This document shows, piece after piece, positions 27,161 to 36,449 of a DNA stretch of 64,000 bases. The stretch's first letter is position 1. Each line of letters begins with the position of its first letter. The stretch is from JBBPZA01 sp963797015 (GTDB taxonomy: Bacteria > Actinomycetota > Thermoleophilia > Solirubrobacterales > Solirubrobacteraceae). A program made the translations under genes and the position numbers. The notes below the pieces were generated by a model. It did not search any database. It was given only the letters and a program-made list of their open reading frames with translations, and was not told the DNA's origin. The DNA is taken from the NCBI GenBank assembly GCA_963797015.1, contig CAWCNV010000003.1, positions 310,001 to 374,000 on the forward strand, in the 5' to 3' direction.

Positions 27161-28545
27161 CGCGCGATGTCCCCCTTCCAGCGCACCGTGTTGAGCACGT
27201 CCTCGGCGAGCGTCAGGAGGCCCTGGCGCCCCTTGTCGTCGGAGGCCGAGGTGACCACCGAGGCGACCACGCTCACCTTGCCGTCGGTCGCCGCCTGCAC
27301 GTCGACGACCACCGGCGACCCGGGTCCCTGCGGGGTGTCGGCGGTTCCGGCGTACGCCCCGCCGGTTCCGCGCCGGAAGCCGACGGTGGGGACGAGGTTG
27401 GCGTTCACGGGATCGCTGTCGGCCTGCAGCCCGACGACGTCGCCGCGCAGGGCGTCGAGGCGCTCGTCGACCAGCGCCCTGGTGTCGCTTCCGTTGCGGC
27501 CCTGCACCCACACCGACACCGTGCCCGCGTCGCCCTCGGCCTCGAGTCGGAGGTTGCGCGGGTTGCGTCCGGCGACGCTGAAGGCGTCGTCGTCGTATTC
27601 GAGCCGGTAGCCGAGGTCGCTGACGTAGAGCGCCTGGTTGGTCAGGGGCCTGGCGGTGGGCGGCGCACAGGGCTCGCCCGGCGGACAGGGAGCCGGCGGC
27701 TTGGAAGGCGCCACCACCGCCACGACGACGACCGCCAGGGCGATGGCGAGCGCCATGCCGCCGCCGACCAGCAGTAGAACCTTGCCTACGCTGAGGCCGG
27801 GCTTGGCGGCGCGCGCCGGCGCGGGGTAATAACCGGGCGCGAAGCTGGCCTGGGCCGGGACGGGCCGCGGCGCGGCCGGGCGGGCGCGCGCGGGATCGGG
27901 GGCAGGGGCGGCGAGCTGGAGCGCCGACTGTCCCACCGTGATCCGGTCGCCGGGCTGCAGCACCTGCGCGCCCGAGATGCGGGTGCCGTTGAGGAAGGTC
28001 CCGTTGCGCGAGCCGAGGTCCTCGATCACCGGGCGGCCCTGCTCGTCGCGCCGGATGCGGCAGTGGCGCCGCGAGAGATGCGGGTCGCGGCGCAGCTGGC
28101 CGTCGCGGGTGGCTCCGCGCCCGATCACGAGCTCGTCGGCGACCTGGAGCTGCGTGCCGGCGGCGTAGCCGGCGACCACGGCGAGCGCGATCGGTCCGCG
28201 GGCGACCGGTGGTGGCGCCGCGGCCGGGGGCGGCGCCGGCGCGGCGGCGCGTTGCTCGCCGACTACCTCCAGCGTGGTCCCGCCGACGGTCACACGGCTC
28301 CCGGGCTGGAGCACCGCGGCGCGGGCGATACGCACCCCGTTGACGAACGTGCCGTTGCTCGAGCCGAGGTCCTCGACGATCAGCCTGCCACCGCCGTCGA
28401 CGTACACGCGCGCGTGGCGGCGCGAGAGCTGCGGGTCGCCTCCCAACATCCCCGCGTCGTTCTCCGAGCGCCCGAGCGCGAGCTCGCTTGCGATCACGAT
28501 CTGCCGGCCGTGCGCCGGCCCGGCGATAACCCGCAGCGTCGCCAT
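27157..28545 (-). CDS. Double-FHA membrane protein with extracytoplasmic C-terminal domain
   Basis: A 462-residue protein with two forkhead-associated domains. FHA1 (about 1-95) has LGRSENDAGMLGGDPQLSRRHARV and DLGSSNGTFVNGVRI; FHA2 (about 118-212) has IGRGATRDGQLRRDPHLSRRHCRI and DLGSRNGTFLNGTRI. Both keep the Arg, Ser, His and Asn that bind phosphothreonine. A Pro/Ala linker is followed by one membrane helix (about 247-272, VLLLVGGGMALAIALAVVVVA). A C-terminal domain of about 170 residues outside follows, beginning Cys/Pro-rich. It therefore links a phospho-signal inside to something outside. The ATG directly abuts the stop of the zinc-ribbon gene (TAG then ATG), and the end overlaps the S53 gene. 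No Ser/Thr kinase is encoded nearby. Confidence 0.9.
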   Translation of the reverse strand: MATLRVIAGPAHGRQIVIASELALGRSENDAGMLGGDPQLSRRHARVYVDGGGRLIVEDLGSSNGTFVNGVRIARAAVLQPGSRVTVGGTTLEVVGEQRAAAPAPPPAAAPPPVARGPIALAVVAGYAAGTQLQVADELVIGRGATRDGQLRRDPHLSRRHCRIRRDEQGRPVIEDLGSRNGTFLNGTRISGAQVLQPGDRITVGQSALQLAAPAPDPARARPAAPRPVPAQASFAPGYYPAPARAAKPGLSVGKVLLLVGGGMALAIALAVVVVAVVAPSKPPAPCPPGEPCAPPTARPLTNQALYVSDLGYRLEYDDDAFSVAGRNPRNLRLEAEGDAGTVSVWVQGRNGSDTRALVDERLDALRGDVVGLQADSDPVNANLVPTVGFRRGTGGAYAGTADTPQGPGSPVVVDVQAATDGKVSVVASVVTSASDDKGRQGLLTLAEDVLNTVRWKGDIAR

Positions 28546-29751
28546 CTAGAAGCCAACCGGCTCGACCGGCTCGACCGGCCCGCCGGCGACGCGCTCCTTG
28601 GGCAGCGCGAGCTGCGCTATCCCGCAGTGCTCGCAGAAGTTCCCACGCCGCGTCGGATGCCCGCAGTTGGCGCACGTGATCTGCTCGGCCGACTCGATCT
28701 CGAGCGCCTCCTCGACCAGCCCCACCTGGACGACGCGCCGTAGCCAGATCAGGCCGCAGACGTCGAGTACGGCGAGCACCGCCAGCGCGGCGCCGCTCGG
28801 GAGCTCGAGCTGGACGAGCGCGCCCGCGACGATCATCGCCGCGGCGAGCGGCACGGCGACCGCGGGGAGGCCCCACGGCCCGAGCGCGCGGCGGTCGCGG
28901 ACGGGCGCGCGATAGCGCAGCCACAGCGCCGCCGACGCCGCGCCGATGACGCTCATCGACAGCACGGGCAACGCGATCGCGATCTCGGACAGCCGCACGA
29001 GCCATGGCGCGACCTCGCCGGGCGGACGCAGGCCGGCGCGCAGCGTGTCGATCCCATGCACCAGCACCTCGGCGCCGGTGAAGGCCGCGGCCGAGCCGGC
29101 CCCGAAGGTCGCGCCGTCGAGCACGTCGTTGAAGCGCGGCCGGGGCAGCAGCACCAGCGGACCGGCGAGCATCAGCGCGACGCTCAGCAGGGGCAGCAGC
29201 ACTCCGCGAACGAGCGTGCGCTCGCCGCCGCCCTCCACGAACAGCCCGGCCCCGCTGGGCGAGACGGCGTTGGTCAACAGCGCGAACGCGACTCCCAGGA
29301 CCGCCCCGCACAGCAGCGTGAAGCCGATGACGGTCAGCGGCTGGTCCTCGTATACGTCGACGTCGAAGAAGTAGACGGCGGTCAGCAGCGGGACCAGGAC
29401 CGCCGCGGCGATCAGGCCGACCGGGTAGAGCTTCAGCAGGCCGAGGACGAGCACGGCTCCGAGCCCGGCGGCGAGCGCGACGCGAAACGCGCGCAGGGAG
29501 GGCCCCGGGAGCTGCGGGAAGATGGTCGAGACGACGCTCGGCTGCAGCACCCGCTCGTCCGGCGCGGCCGCGAACCGCCGCCGGACGGCCGACAGCGAGG
29601 TCGGCCCGACGCCGGACACGCCGCCGCCGAAGATCCTCGACACGCCGAGCGGCGGCCGCTCGAGCTCCTCCGAGAGCTGGTGGCCGCAGTGCACGCAGAA
29701 GTTCGCGTCGGGCACGTCGCGCGAGCACGAGGGACAGCGCGTGATGGCCAT
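28546..29751 (-). CDS. Zinc-ribbon polytopic membrane protein, PrsW-like without the catalytic EExxK
   Basis: A 401-residue protein with a zinc ribbon at each end (RCPSCSRDVPDANFCVHCG at the N-terminus; ITCANCGHPTRRGNFCEHCG near the C-terminus) and about eight membrane helices between. DVDVYEDQPLTVIGFTLLCGAVLG and NDVLDGATFGAGSAAAFTGAEVL resemble the matching segments of PrsW-type intramembrane proteases. The position where PrsW carries its EExxK active-site motif instead reads GVLLPLLSVALML. If the relation is right, it is a catalytically dead homologue. A TAGGGT lies 10 bp before the ATG. It is the first gene of an operon with the FHA protein and the S53 peptidase. The PrsW relation is my reading of patterns, not a search. 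Confidence 0.7.
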   Translation of the reverse strand: MAITRCPSCSRDVPDANFCVHCGHQLSEELERPPLGVSRIFGGGVSGVGPTSLSAVRRRFAAAPDERVLQPSVVSTIFPQLPGPSLRAFRVALAAGLGAVLVLGLLKLYPVGLIAAAVLVPLLTAVYFFDVDVYEDQPLTVIGFTLLCGAVLGVAFALLTNAVSPSGAGLFVEGGGERTLVRGVLLPLLSVALMLAGPLVLLPRPRFNDVLDGATFGAGSAAAFTGAEVLVHGIDTLRAGLRPPGEVAPWLVRLSEIAIALPVLSMSVIGAASAALWLRYRAPVRDRRALGPWGLPAVAVPLAAAMIVAGALVQLELPSGAALAVLAVLDVCGLIWLRRVVQVGLVEEALEIESAEQITCANCGHPTRRGNFCEHCGIAQLALPKERVAGGPVEPVEPVGF

Positions 29752-29868
29752 GGAAGCGCCGACCCTAACCGAGTTCCGGTGTCTTGCGAGGTCCGCCGCC
29801 GCGCCGACCGATTACTTCCGCGGCGTGCGAGGGTCTCGATTGAGGAGCAGGCAATCGACGGAGGCACC

Positions 29869-30525
29869 ATGACCAAGCTGACGTTCGACATCTCGATGTC
29901 GCTCGACGGGTTCATCGCCGGGCCGAACATGAGTCGCGACAAGGGGCTCGGGGAGGGTGGCGAGCGCCTCCACGAATGGGCCTACGACCTGAAGGCCTTC
30001 CGCGAGCCGCATGGCGAGCCGGGCGGCGAGACCAACCAGGACTCCGAGGTCCTGGAGGAGACGATGGCCGCGCCCGGTGCGGTCGTGATGGGGCGGCGCA
30101 TGTTCGGAGGCGGGGACGGTCCGTGGGGCGACAGCGCCTGGGGCGAGAAGCCCTGGGAGGGCTGGTGGGGAGACGAGCCTCCGTTCCACATGCCGGTATT
30201 CGTGCTCACCCACCACGCCCGTGAGTCGCTCGTCAAGGGCGAGACGACGTTCACCTTCGTCACCGACGGGATCGAATCGGCGCTCGAGCAGGCACGCGAC
30301 GCGGCCGGGGGCAAGGACGTCGCCCTGGGCGGCGGGGCGGACGTCGCCCAGCAGTACCTGCGGGCCGGGCTGCTCGACGAGATGCAGATCCACATCGTGC
30401 CCGTGTTCCTGGAGCAGGGCGTGCGGCTCTTCGAGGGGCTCGGCGGGGCCGACCTGAAGCTGGAGCGCACGCGCGTGATCGACTCGCCGGCGGTGACGCA
30501 CCTTCGCTACCGCGTGGTGCGCTGA
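29869..30525 (+). CDS. Dihydrofolate reductase-like (RibD C-terminal domain) protein
   Basis: A 218-residue protein of the bacterial RibD-C/DHFR-like group (YyaP/YwjB type). It begins MTKLTFDISMSLDGFIAGPN, includes GAVVMGRRMFGGG, and a central PVFVLTHHARESLVKGETTFTFVTDGIESAL. It ends with DVALGGGADVAQQYLRAGLLDEMQIHIVPVFLEQGVRLF, the NADPH-binding and dimer region. The ATG at 29869 has GGAGG 5 bp upstream. Members reduce pteridine- or pyrimidine-like substrates, but most have no known substrate. It stands alone, divergent from the zinc-ribbon operon. Confidence 0.88.
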   Translation: MTKLTFDISMSLDGFIAGPNMSRDKGLGEGGERLHEWAYDLKAFREPHGEPGGETNQDSEVLEETMAAPGAVVMGRRMFGGGDGPWGDSAWGEKPWEGWWGDEPPFHMPVFVLTHHARESLVKGETTFTFVTDGIESALEQARDAAGGKDVALGGGADVAQQYLRAGLLDEMQIHIVPVFLEQGVRLFEGLGGADLKLERTRVIDSPAVTHLRYRVVR

Positions 30526-30535
30526 GCGGCGCGCG

Positions 30536-30838
30536 TCAGACGTCGTGCAGCGTTCGCGCCCGGTGGGCCCGGGTGCGCATGCGCGGCGGCGCCGTGGGCG
30601 CGGGCGCTCCGTGCGGGTCGCGTCGCGGCCCCCGCGGGCGGCGCGGCGGGCGGCGATGCGGGTGGCGGCGGATGCCGCCCTCGCCGGAGGAGCCGTCGGG
30701 CTCGGGCTCCTGGCGCGCGGCCCACCACACGATGCCCAAGAGCATGAAGATCGGGATCTTCAGCACGAACATCAACCAGATGAAGCCCCAGGCCACGCGC
30801 GCAAACTCCTCCCGCGCAGCGTACCCATAATCGCGCAC
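30536..30838 (-). CDS. Small single-pass membrane protein with a very basic tail
   Basis: About 100 residues from the GTG at 30838: a short N-terminal region (DYGYAAREEFARV), one membrane helix (about 15-40, WGFIWLMFVLKIPIFMLLGIVW), a small acidic patch (EPEPDGSSGEGG) and then about 45 residues rich in Arg, Pro and His. Family not recognised. An upstream extension to 31024 reads as noncoding. The tail could bind nucleic acid or acidic phospholipid head groups; this is speculation from composition. Confidence 0.5.
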   Translation of the reverse strand: MRDYGYAAREEFARVAWGFIWLMFVLKIPIFMLLGIVWWAARQEPEPDGSSGEGGIRRHPHRRPPRRPRGPRRDPHGAPAPTAPPRMRTRAHRARTLHDV

Positions 30839-30938
30839 GGGTTCACGCGCGGTGTGGGGCGCGCGGTCGCGCCCGCCGGGAGCGGCCCAGCGTCGGCGCC
30901 GGGGACGGGGACCGTGGCCGGGGGTACGATCGCCGCCC

Positions 30939-31955
30939 TTGCGCCGGCTGTCCCTTGGAGTGGTCATCGCGCTTGCGCTGGTTGCGGGCGCCGCTCCCTC
31001 CGCGCACGGCCTTCCGCCGGTCAAGCACGTGTTCGTGATCGTGCTCGAGAACTCGAGCTACGCGCACACGTTCGGGCCACGGACGGCGGCGCCGTACCTC
31101 GCGAAGTCGCTCGCGCCGAGGGGCGCGCTGCTCGTCGACTACTACGGGATCGCGCACCCGAGCCTTCCCAACTACCTCGCGCTGGTGAGCGGCCGGGCGC
31201 CCAACCTCGCCACGCGGACCGACTGCCCCGTCCTGCTGCCGGGTTGCAGCTACCGAGGCGGCGTCCCGACGCTCCCCGGCCAGCTCGAGGCCGCGGGGCT
31301 GAGCTGGCGCGGCTACATGGAGGACGAGGCCAACGGCCCGCCCGGTGCGCCGAGGACCTGCCGCGGGCCCGGCGCGGGACCGATCGACCCGACTCAGGGC
31401 GCGAGGCGCGGCGACCAGTACGCCGCCCGCCACGACCCGTTTCCCTACTTCCGCTCGCTGCGCGCGGCGCGCTCCTGCGCGCGCAACGACGTCGATCTGC
31501 GGCGCCTCGCGGGCGACCTGCGCTCGCGCGCGACGACGCCGAGCTTCGCGCTGATCGTGCCCAACCTGTGCAACGACGGGCACGACGACCCCTGCGTCGA
31601 CGGATCCCCCGGCGGGCTCGCGCGCGCTGACGCCTGGCTCGGGCGCGAGGTGCCGCGCATCCTCGGCTCGCCCGGCTTCCGCGACGGCGGACTGCTGGTC
31701 GTGACCTTCGACGAGGCCGAGACGGGCGGGCCCGGCGGCGGCCAGATCGGAGCGGTGCTGGTCTCGCCCTTCATCGCCCCCGGCACCGTGGTCTCGACGC
31801 CCTATGACCACTACAGCCTGCTGCGCACGATCGAGGACCTTTTCGGGCTGAAGCGCCTCGGCCTCGCTGGGCGCCGCGGAACGCGCTCCTTCGGCACGGA
31901 CGTGTTCGGGCCCAGTGCGCCGACGGTTGCGGCCGGCGCAGGGGCGCGGGTCTAG
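30939..31955 (+). CDS. Secreted phosphoesterase-family protein (acid phosphatase / phospholipase C-like)
   Basis: A 338-residue protein with a signal peptide (about 1-24, SLGVVIALALVAGAAPSAHG) and an alkaline-phosphatase-superfamily phosphoesterase fold. The metal-site segments are HVFVIVLENSSYAHTFG, YYGIAHPSLPNYLALVSG, FALIVPNLCNDGHDDPC and GGLLVVTFDEAETGG, with a late GQIGAVLVSPFIAPGTVVSTPYDHYSLLRTIED. This set matches the phosphoesterase (PlcC/AcpA) family that cleaves phosphate esters outside the cell. Start is TTG at 30939, with TACGAT (30925-30930) ending 8 bp upstream; an in-frame ATG at 30852 would precede the signal peptide with 29 Arg-rich residues. Confidence 0.88.
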   Translation: MRRLSLGVVIALALVAGAAPSAHGLPPVKHVFVIVLENSSYAHTFGPRTAAPYLAKSLAPRGALLVDYYGIAHPSLPNYLALVSGRAPNLATRTDCPVLLPGCSYRGGVPTLPGQLEAAGLSWRGYMEDEANGPPGAPRTCRGPGAGPIDPTQGARRGDQYAARHDPFPYFRSLRAARSCARNDVDLRRLAGDLRSRATTPSFALIVPNLCNDGHDDPCVDGSPGGLARADAWLGREVPRILGSPGFRDGGLLVVTFDEAETGGPGGGQIGAVLVSPFIAPGTVVSTPYDHYSLLRTIEDLFGLKRLGLAGRRGTRSFGTDVFGPSAPTVAAGAGARV

Positions 31956-31985
31956 AATCGGCCGGGGAGCGACGAGGGGATGGCA

Positions 31986-32792
31986 ATGGGCCGCGACACC
32001 GGCCTCTTCGATCCTGGATCGGTCACCTGGCGTGTCAACTCGCAGATGGTGCTGCTCGCGGGAGGCGGCCGCGCGCTGCTGCTCCAGGTCGCCCACCCGC
32101 TCGTCGCGGCCGGTGTCGCCGAGCACTCCGGCTACCGCGAGGACCCGTGGGGAAGGCTGCTGCGCACGCTCGACGTGACCACGCGCATCGTCTTCGGGGA
32201 CTCGGAGCAGTCGGCGGCCGCGTCGCGGCGTCTGGACCGCGTGCACCGCAAGGTGACCGGCCAGGCGTCCGACGGCACGCCGTATGACGCCCGCTCACCC
32301 GACCTGCTGCTGTGGGTCTGGGCGACGCTCGTGGAGACCTCGCTGCTCGTCTACACGCGCTACGTGCGTCCGCTGCCGGTCGAGGACCTGCACCGCTACT
32401 ACGACGAGCAGACGCACTTTGCGCACGCGTGCGGCGTTCCCGCCGGCCACTGGCCCGACTCCTATCCGGCCTTCAACGAGTGGTTCGCGGACATGCTCAC
32501 GGACGAGCTGCACGTCACCGACGCCGCGCGCGACGTGGCCGACGCGACCCTGCGCCCGGCGGTGCCGCCGCCCGTACGCCCCGCGTTCGAGGCGCTGAAC
32601 ATGGTGACGATCGGGCTGCTGCCGCCGGCGCTGCGCGCCGACTACGGCTTCGACTGGGGCCCGCGCCGCGAGCGCATGCTCAACGCCTCGACGGGCGCCG
32701 TCCGGCGCCTTCTGCCGCTGCTGCCTTCGCTGGTGCGCGAGTTCCCGCCGGCGCGTGCGGCAAGGCGCGCGCAAACGCCAGTACACCGGTAA
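31986..32792 (+). CDS. MpaB/DUF2236-family oxygenase-like protein
   Basis: A 268-residue member of the DUF2236 family (ER-bound oxygenase MpaB and latex-clearing-protein relatives, which hold a b-type haem). Conserved features are a GGGRALLLQVAHPLVAAGVAEHS opening with its His, DLLLWVWATLVETSLLVYTRY in the middle, and NEWFADMLTDELHVTDAARDVA. I placed the start at ATG 31986 because GAGGGG (31974-31979) sits 6 bp before it; ATG 31980 would leave no spacing. A TAGAAT at 31953-31958 reuses the stop codon of the previous gene and would give a leader of about 20 nt. Reaction not known; family members act on alkenes or isoprenoid-like substrates. Confidence 0.88.
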   Translation: MGRDTGLFDPGSVTWRVNSQMVLLAGGGRALLLQVAHPLVAAGVAEHSGYREDPWGRLLRTLDVTTRIVFGDSEQSAAASRRLDRVHRKVTGQASDGTPYDARSPDLLLWVWATLVETSLLVYTRYVRPLPVEDLHRYYDEQTHFAHACGVPAGHWPDSYPAFNEWFADMLTDELHVTDAARDVADATLRPAVPPPVRPAFEALNMVTIGLLPPALRADYGFDWGPRRERMLNASTGAVRRLLPLLPSLVREFPPARAARRAQTPVHR

Positions 32793-32867
32793 ACTGTTAC
32801 TCGAACATCCGGCGTGTCGAGGCCGCGATCGGTCAGGTCACGCGCGCGCGAGGACGATGGGGTCGCT

Positions 32868-33839
32868 GTGAGTGCCGTTCCTGACACCAGACGCCTGCTC
32901 GACGTGATCGAGTTCCAGAACGAGATCGCCCGCACGCGCCTGGACCTGCGCGCCGTCATGCAGCGGGTGGCCGAGCGCGCCGAGGCGCTGACCGCGGCGG
33001 CCGGCGCCGTGGTCGAGCTCGCCGAGGCGGAGGACATGGTCTACCGGGCGGCGACCGGCACCGCGGCCGAGCACATCGGCCTGCGCCTGCGCCGCGCCAC
33101 CAGCCTCTCGGGGATGTGCGTCGCGCTCAACGAGGTGCTGTGCTGCCACGACACCGAGAACGACTCGCGCGTCGACCGCGACGCGTGCCGGCGCGTGGGG
33201 GTGGGCTCGATGATCTGCGTCCCGCTCGTGCACGACGGCATCGCGGTCGGCGTGCTCAAGGTGATGGCGCCGAGCCCGAACTCCTTCGGCGACGAGGACG
33301 TCGAGACGCTGCGCCTGCTGAGCGGCCTCGTCGCGGCGCACCTGACCCACGCCGAGGCGTACGAGGCGATCTCGCGCGAGAGCAGGATCGATGCGCTGAC
33401 CGGGCTGGCCAACCGCCGCGCCTACGACGAGCGGCTGAGCGCCGAGGTCGAGCGCGCGTTCCGCAACGACGCTCCGCTGAGCCTGTGCCTGTTCGACCTC
33501 GACGGCTTCAAGGGGGTCAACGACTCGCTCGGCCACATGGCCGGCGACGCGGTGCTGGTCGCGGTCGCGCGCATCCTGCGCGGGACGCGCTCCATCGACG
33601 ATGCCTTCCGCATCGGCGGCGACGAGTTCGCGCTCGTGCTGCGCGACACCGACCTGGACGCCGCGCGGATCGTGGTGCGGCGGGTGCAGGACGCGATGCA
33701 CGCCAAGCGCCTGGGCGGCGGCATCGTGACCGCCTCGGCCGGGGTCGCGCAGGCCGACGACGACACGCCGGCCTCGCTGCACGCCTCGGCCGACGCGAGG
33801 CTGTACGCGGCCAAGCAGCATCTCGCCGTCGTGGGCTGA
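32868..33839 (+). CDS. GAF-GGDEF diguanylate cyclase
   Basis: A 323-residue soluble protein: GAF domain (about 25-160) with LRRATSLSGMCVALNEVLCCHDTEND and SMICVPLVHDGIAVGVLKVMA, then a GGDEF domain (about 165-320). The domain opens SRIDALTGLANRRAYDERL, has FDLDGFKGVNDSLGH and the active site RIGGDEFALVL. RSID lies exactly five residues before GGDEF, so the inhibitory RxxD site is intact and product feedback is likely. The start is uncertain: GTG 32868 is used, GTG 32814 is possible. A TAAACT overlapping the stop of the upstream gene at 32790 might be the -10. With the GGDEF/EAL protein at 15.5 kb this makes two cyclic-di-GMP proteins in the window. Confidence 0.92.
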   Translation: MSAVPDTRRLLDVIEFQNEIARTRLDLRAVMQRVAERAEALTAAAGAVVELAEAEDMVYRAATGTAAEHIGLRLRRATSLSGMCVALNEVLCCHDTENDSRVDRDACRRVGVGSMICVPLVHDGIAVGVLKVMAPSPNSFGDEDVETLRLLSGLVAAHLTHAEAYEAISRESRIDALTGLANRRAYDERLSAEVERAFRNDAPLSLCLFDLDGFKGVNDSLGHMAGDAVLVAVARILRGTRSIDDAFRIGGDEFALVLRDTDLDAARIVVRRVQDAMHAKRLGGGIVTASAGVAQADDDTPASLHASADARLYAAKQHLAVVG

Positions 33840-33848
33840 GACCGTCCG

Positions 33849-34625
33849 TCAGGCGCCGGCCCGCTCGGCGCTGCGCAGCCCGCGCAGGCCCCACACCCCG
33901 AAGGCCAGGATCAGCCCGATGACGACCGCGAAGGCGAGCACGAGATGCTCGGGCTGGCCGGCGACCAGGGAGCGCCCGGCTTCCAGCAGCGCGGTGAGCG
34001 GGTTGACCGAGGCCACGCCGTGTATCCAGCCCGAGAGCAGGGCGAGCGGTACGTAGACCGGCGCGAGGAACAGCGTCAGGAAGACCGGGATCTGCATCGC
34101 GGGACCCGCCTGCATCGTCCGCAGGCGCATGGCGACCCCCGCCGCGAACAACAGCGCGGCGACGTTGAGGAGCAGCGCGAGCGTGTAGAGGGCGACGAGC
34201 TGGACGCCGCCGCCGTCGACGTTCATCCCCACCGCCACCGCGACCGTCGTGATGAGCACGAGCACGAAGATCGCCCGCACGAAGGCCGATATGGCGTAGC
34301 CGAGCAGGATCCCCTCGCGGCGTGGCGCGCTGAGGAACAGGCGGCGCGCGAAGCCGGTCTCGAAGTCGCGCGCGATCGAGAAGCCGGTGAATACTCCTCC
34401 GAACGCCGCCGACTGGCACACGACGAACACGAACTGGAAGGCCGTGTAGCCCGGGGCGAAGTCGAAGCCGGGGACGTTCGAGATCCGCGACAGGCCGCCG
34501 GCGAAGGCGGTGAAGAAGAACAGCGGGAAGATGACCCCCGGGAGCACGAGCGCCGGGTTGAGGAAGAAGTTGTGCAGGTTGCGCCAGGCGACGGCGCGAG
34601 CGGTGGTGAGCACGCCAGCGCTCAT
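33849..34625 (-). CDS. ABC-2 type transporter permease (DrrB-like)
   Basis: A 258-residue permease with six membrane helices. It begins SAGVLTTARAVAWRNLHNFF and carries GFSIARDFETGFARRLFLSAPRRE, the amphipathic coupling segment of DrrB/NodJ-type ABC-2 permeases, then ends APVYVPLALLSGWIHGVASVNPLTALLEAGRSL. Its ATG overlaps the stop of the second permease (ATGA at 34622-34625). With that gene and the ATPase it forms one exporter. Frames open beyond 34625 are shadows. Confidence 0.92.
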   Translation of the reverse strand: MSAGVLTTARAVAWRNLHNFFLNPALVLPGVIFPLFFFTAFAGGLSRISNVPGFDFAPGYTAFQFVFVVCQSAAFGGVFTGFSIARDFETGFARRLFLSAPRREGILLGYAISAFVRAIFVLVLITTVAVAVGMNVDGGGVQLVALYTLALLLNVAALLFAAGVAMRLRTMQAGPAMQIPVFLTLFLAPVYVPLALLSGWIHGVASVNPLTALLEAGRSLVAGQPEHLVLAFAVVIGLILAFGVWGLRGLRSAERAGA

Positions 34626-35397
34626 GCGCGCGCCATCCTCGTGCGCAGCGCGGCCGAGCTGGCGGCCAGCGCGAGGGCGGCGATCGTCGCGGCGCAGCCG
34701 AAGCCGGCGATCAGGGCGTGCGCGTCCCAGCCCTCGATCAGCAGGCTGCGAACTCCTTCGAGCAGGTAGGAGACCGGGTTCCAGGTCGCGACGGTTCGGA
34801 ACCAGTCGATCTGGATCAGATTGCGCGGAAGCGACATCGAGGAGAGGAAGAGCAACACGAAGAGCAGCGGGAAGAGCCCCTGGACGGCCTCGCCCGAGCC
34901 CGTCCGCAGCGCCATCGCGGCCCCGATCGCGCCGAAGCCCAGCGTGATCAGCATTGACAGCGCGAGGATCACGAGCGCGCCGCCCACGCCCGCCTTCAGG
35001 TTGGCGCCGGCGATCAGCCCGACGGAGAGGAAGGTCGCGGCCTGCACGAGCCCGAGCGCGAGCGCGCCCGAGAGCTGGCCCAGCAGCAGCCAGGTGCGCC
35101 GCAGCGGCGTGAGCGAGAGCCGGCTGAGGAAGCCCGTCTCGATGTCGGTGGCGACGTTGGTGCCGGTGCTCATGGCCGCGAACAGCGCGCCCTGCATGAA
35201 CGTGATCGCGAGCGCGAAGGTCAGATACGAGTTGGTGGGGAAGCCCGGGATGTGAGTGGCCGCGTTCAGCCCGCCGCTGTTTACCGCCAGCAGCAGCAGG
35301 GGAAAGCCGACGGCCGGGACGATCATCGCCGGCTGGCGCAGCGTGCGGGTGACCGAGCGACGCGCGACGGCGGCGACCTGCGTGACGGCTGGGCTGA

Positions 35398-35401
<4 letters not shown>
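34622..35401 (-). CDS. ABC-2 type transporter permease (DrrB-like)
   Basis: A 259-residue permease, paralogous in layout to the one after it: a cytoplasmic N-terminus (VAAVARRSVTRTLRQPAMIVPAVGFPLLL), TNVATDIETGFLSRLSLTPLRRTWLL as the coupling segment, and LIQIDWFRTVATWNPVSYLLEGVRSL near the end. Six helices. Its ATG overlaps the ATPase stop (ATGA at 35398-35401). Two different permeases with one ATPase suggest a heterodimeric membrane part. Confidence 0.92.
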
Positions 35402-36384
<983 letters not shown>

Positions 36385-36449
36385 GAAAGCGAGCGTAGCC
36401 CGAAGGTTGAGCTTGTCAAGCTTTTACTTTCTCCACTATCATTCGAGGC
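36385..36449. promoter_or_regulatory. Divergent drr/marR promoters sharing one palindromic operator
   Basis: Plus strand: TTGTCA (36413-36418), 18 bp, TATCAT (36437-36442), 7 bp, then the marR GTG at 36450. Minus strand: TTGACA (36419-36414), 16 bp, TACGCT (36397-36392), 7 bp, then the drrA ATG at 36384. Both -35 boxes lie inside the 13-bp perfect palindrome AGCTTG-T-CAAGCT (36410-36422). A MarR dimer bound there would block both promoters at once. The region is also more AT-rich than its surroundings. Confidence 0.75.

Noticed and set aside
25487..29728. 1413-residue open frame on the minus strand
   Set aside because: Only its last 557 residues (S53 peptidase) are coding; the rest is the shadow of the FHA and zinc-ribbon genes, with Arg/Ala-rich low-complexity sequence.
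32786..32812. AT-rich GTAAACTGTTAC as an operator or ECF-type promoter
   Set aside because: Only a 4-bp dyad and no -35 partner; a simple TAAACT -10 is enough to explain it and even that is unsure.
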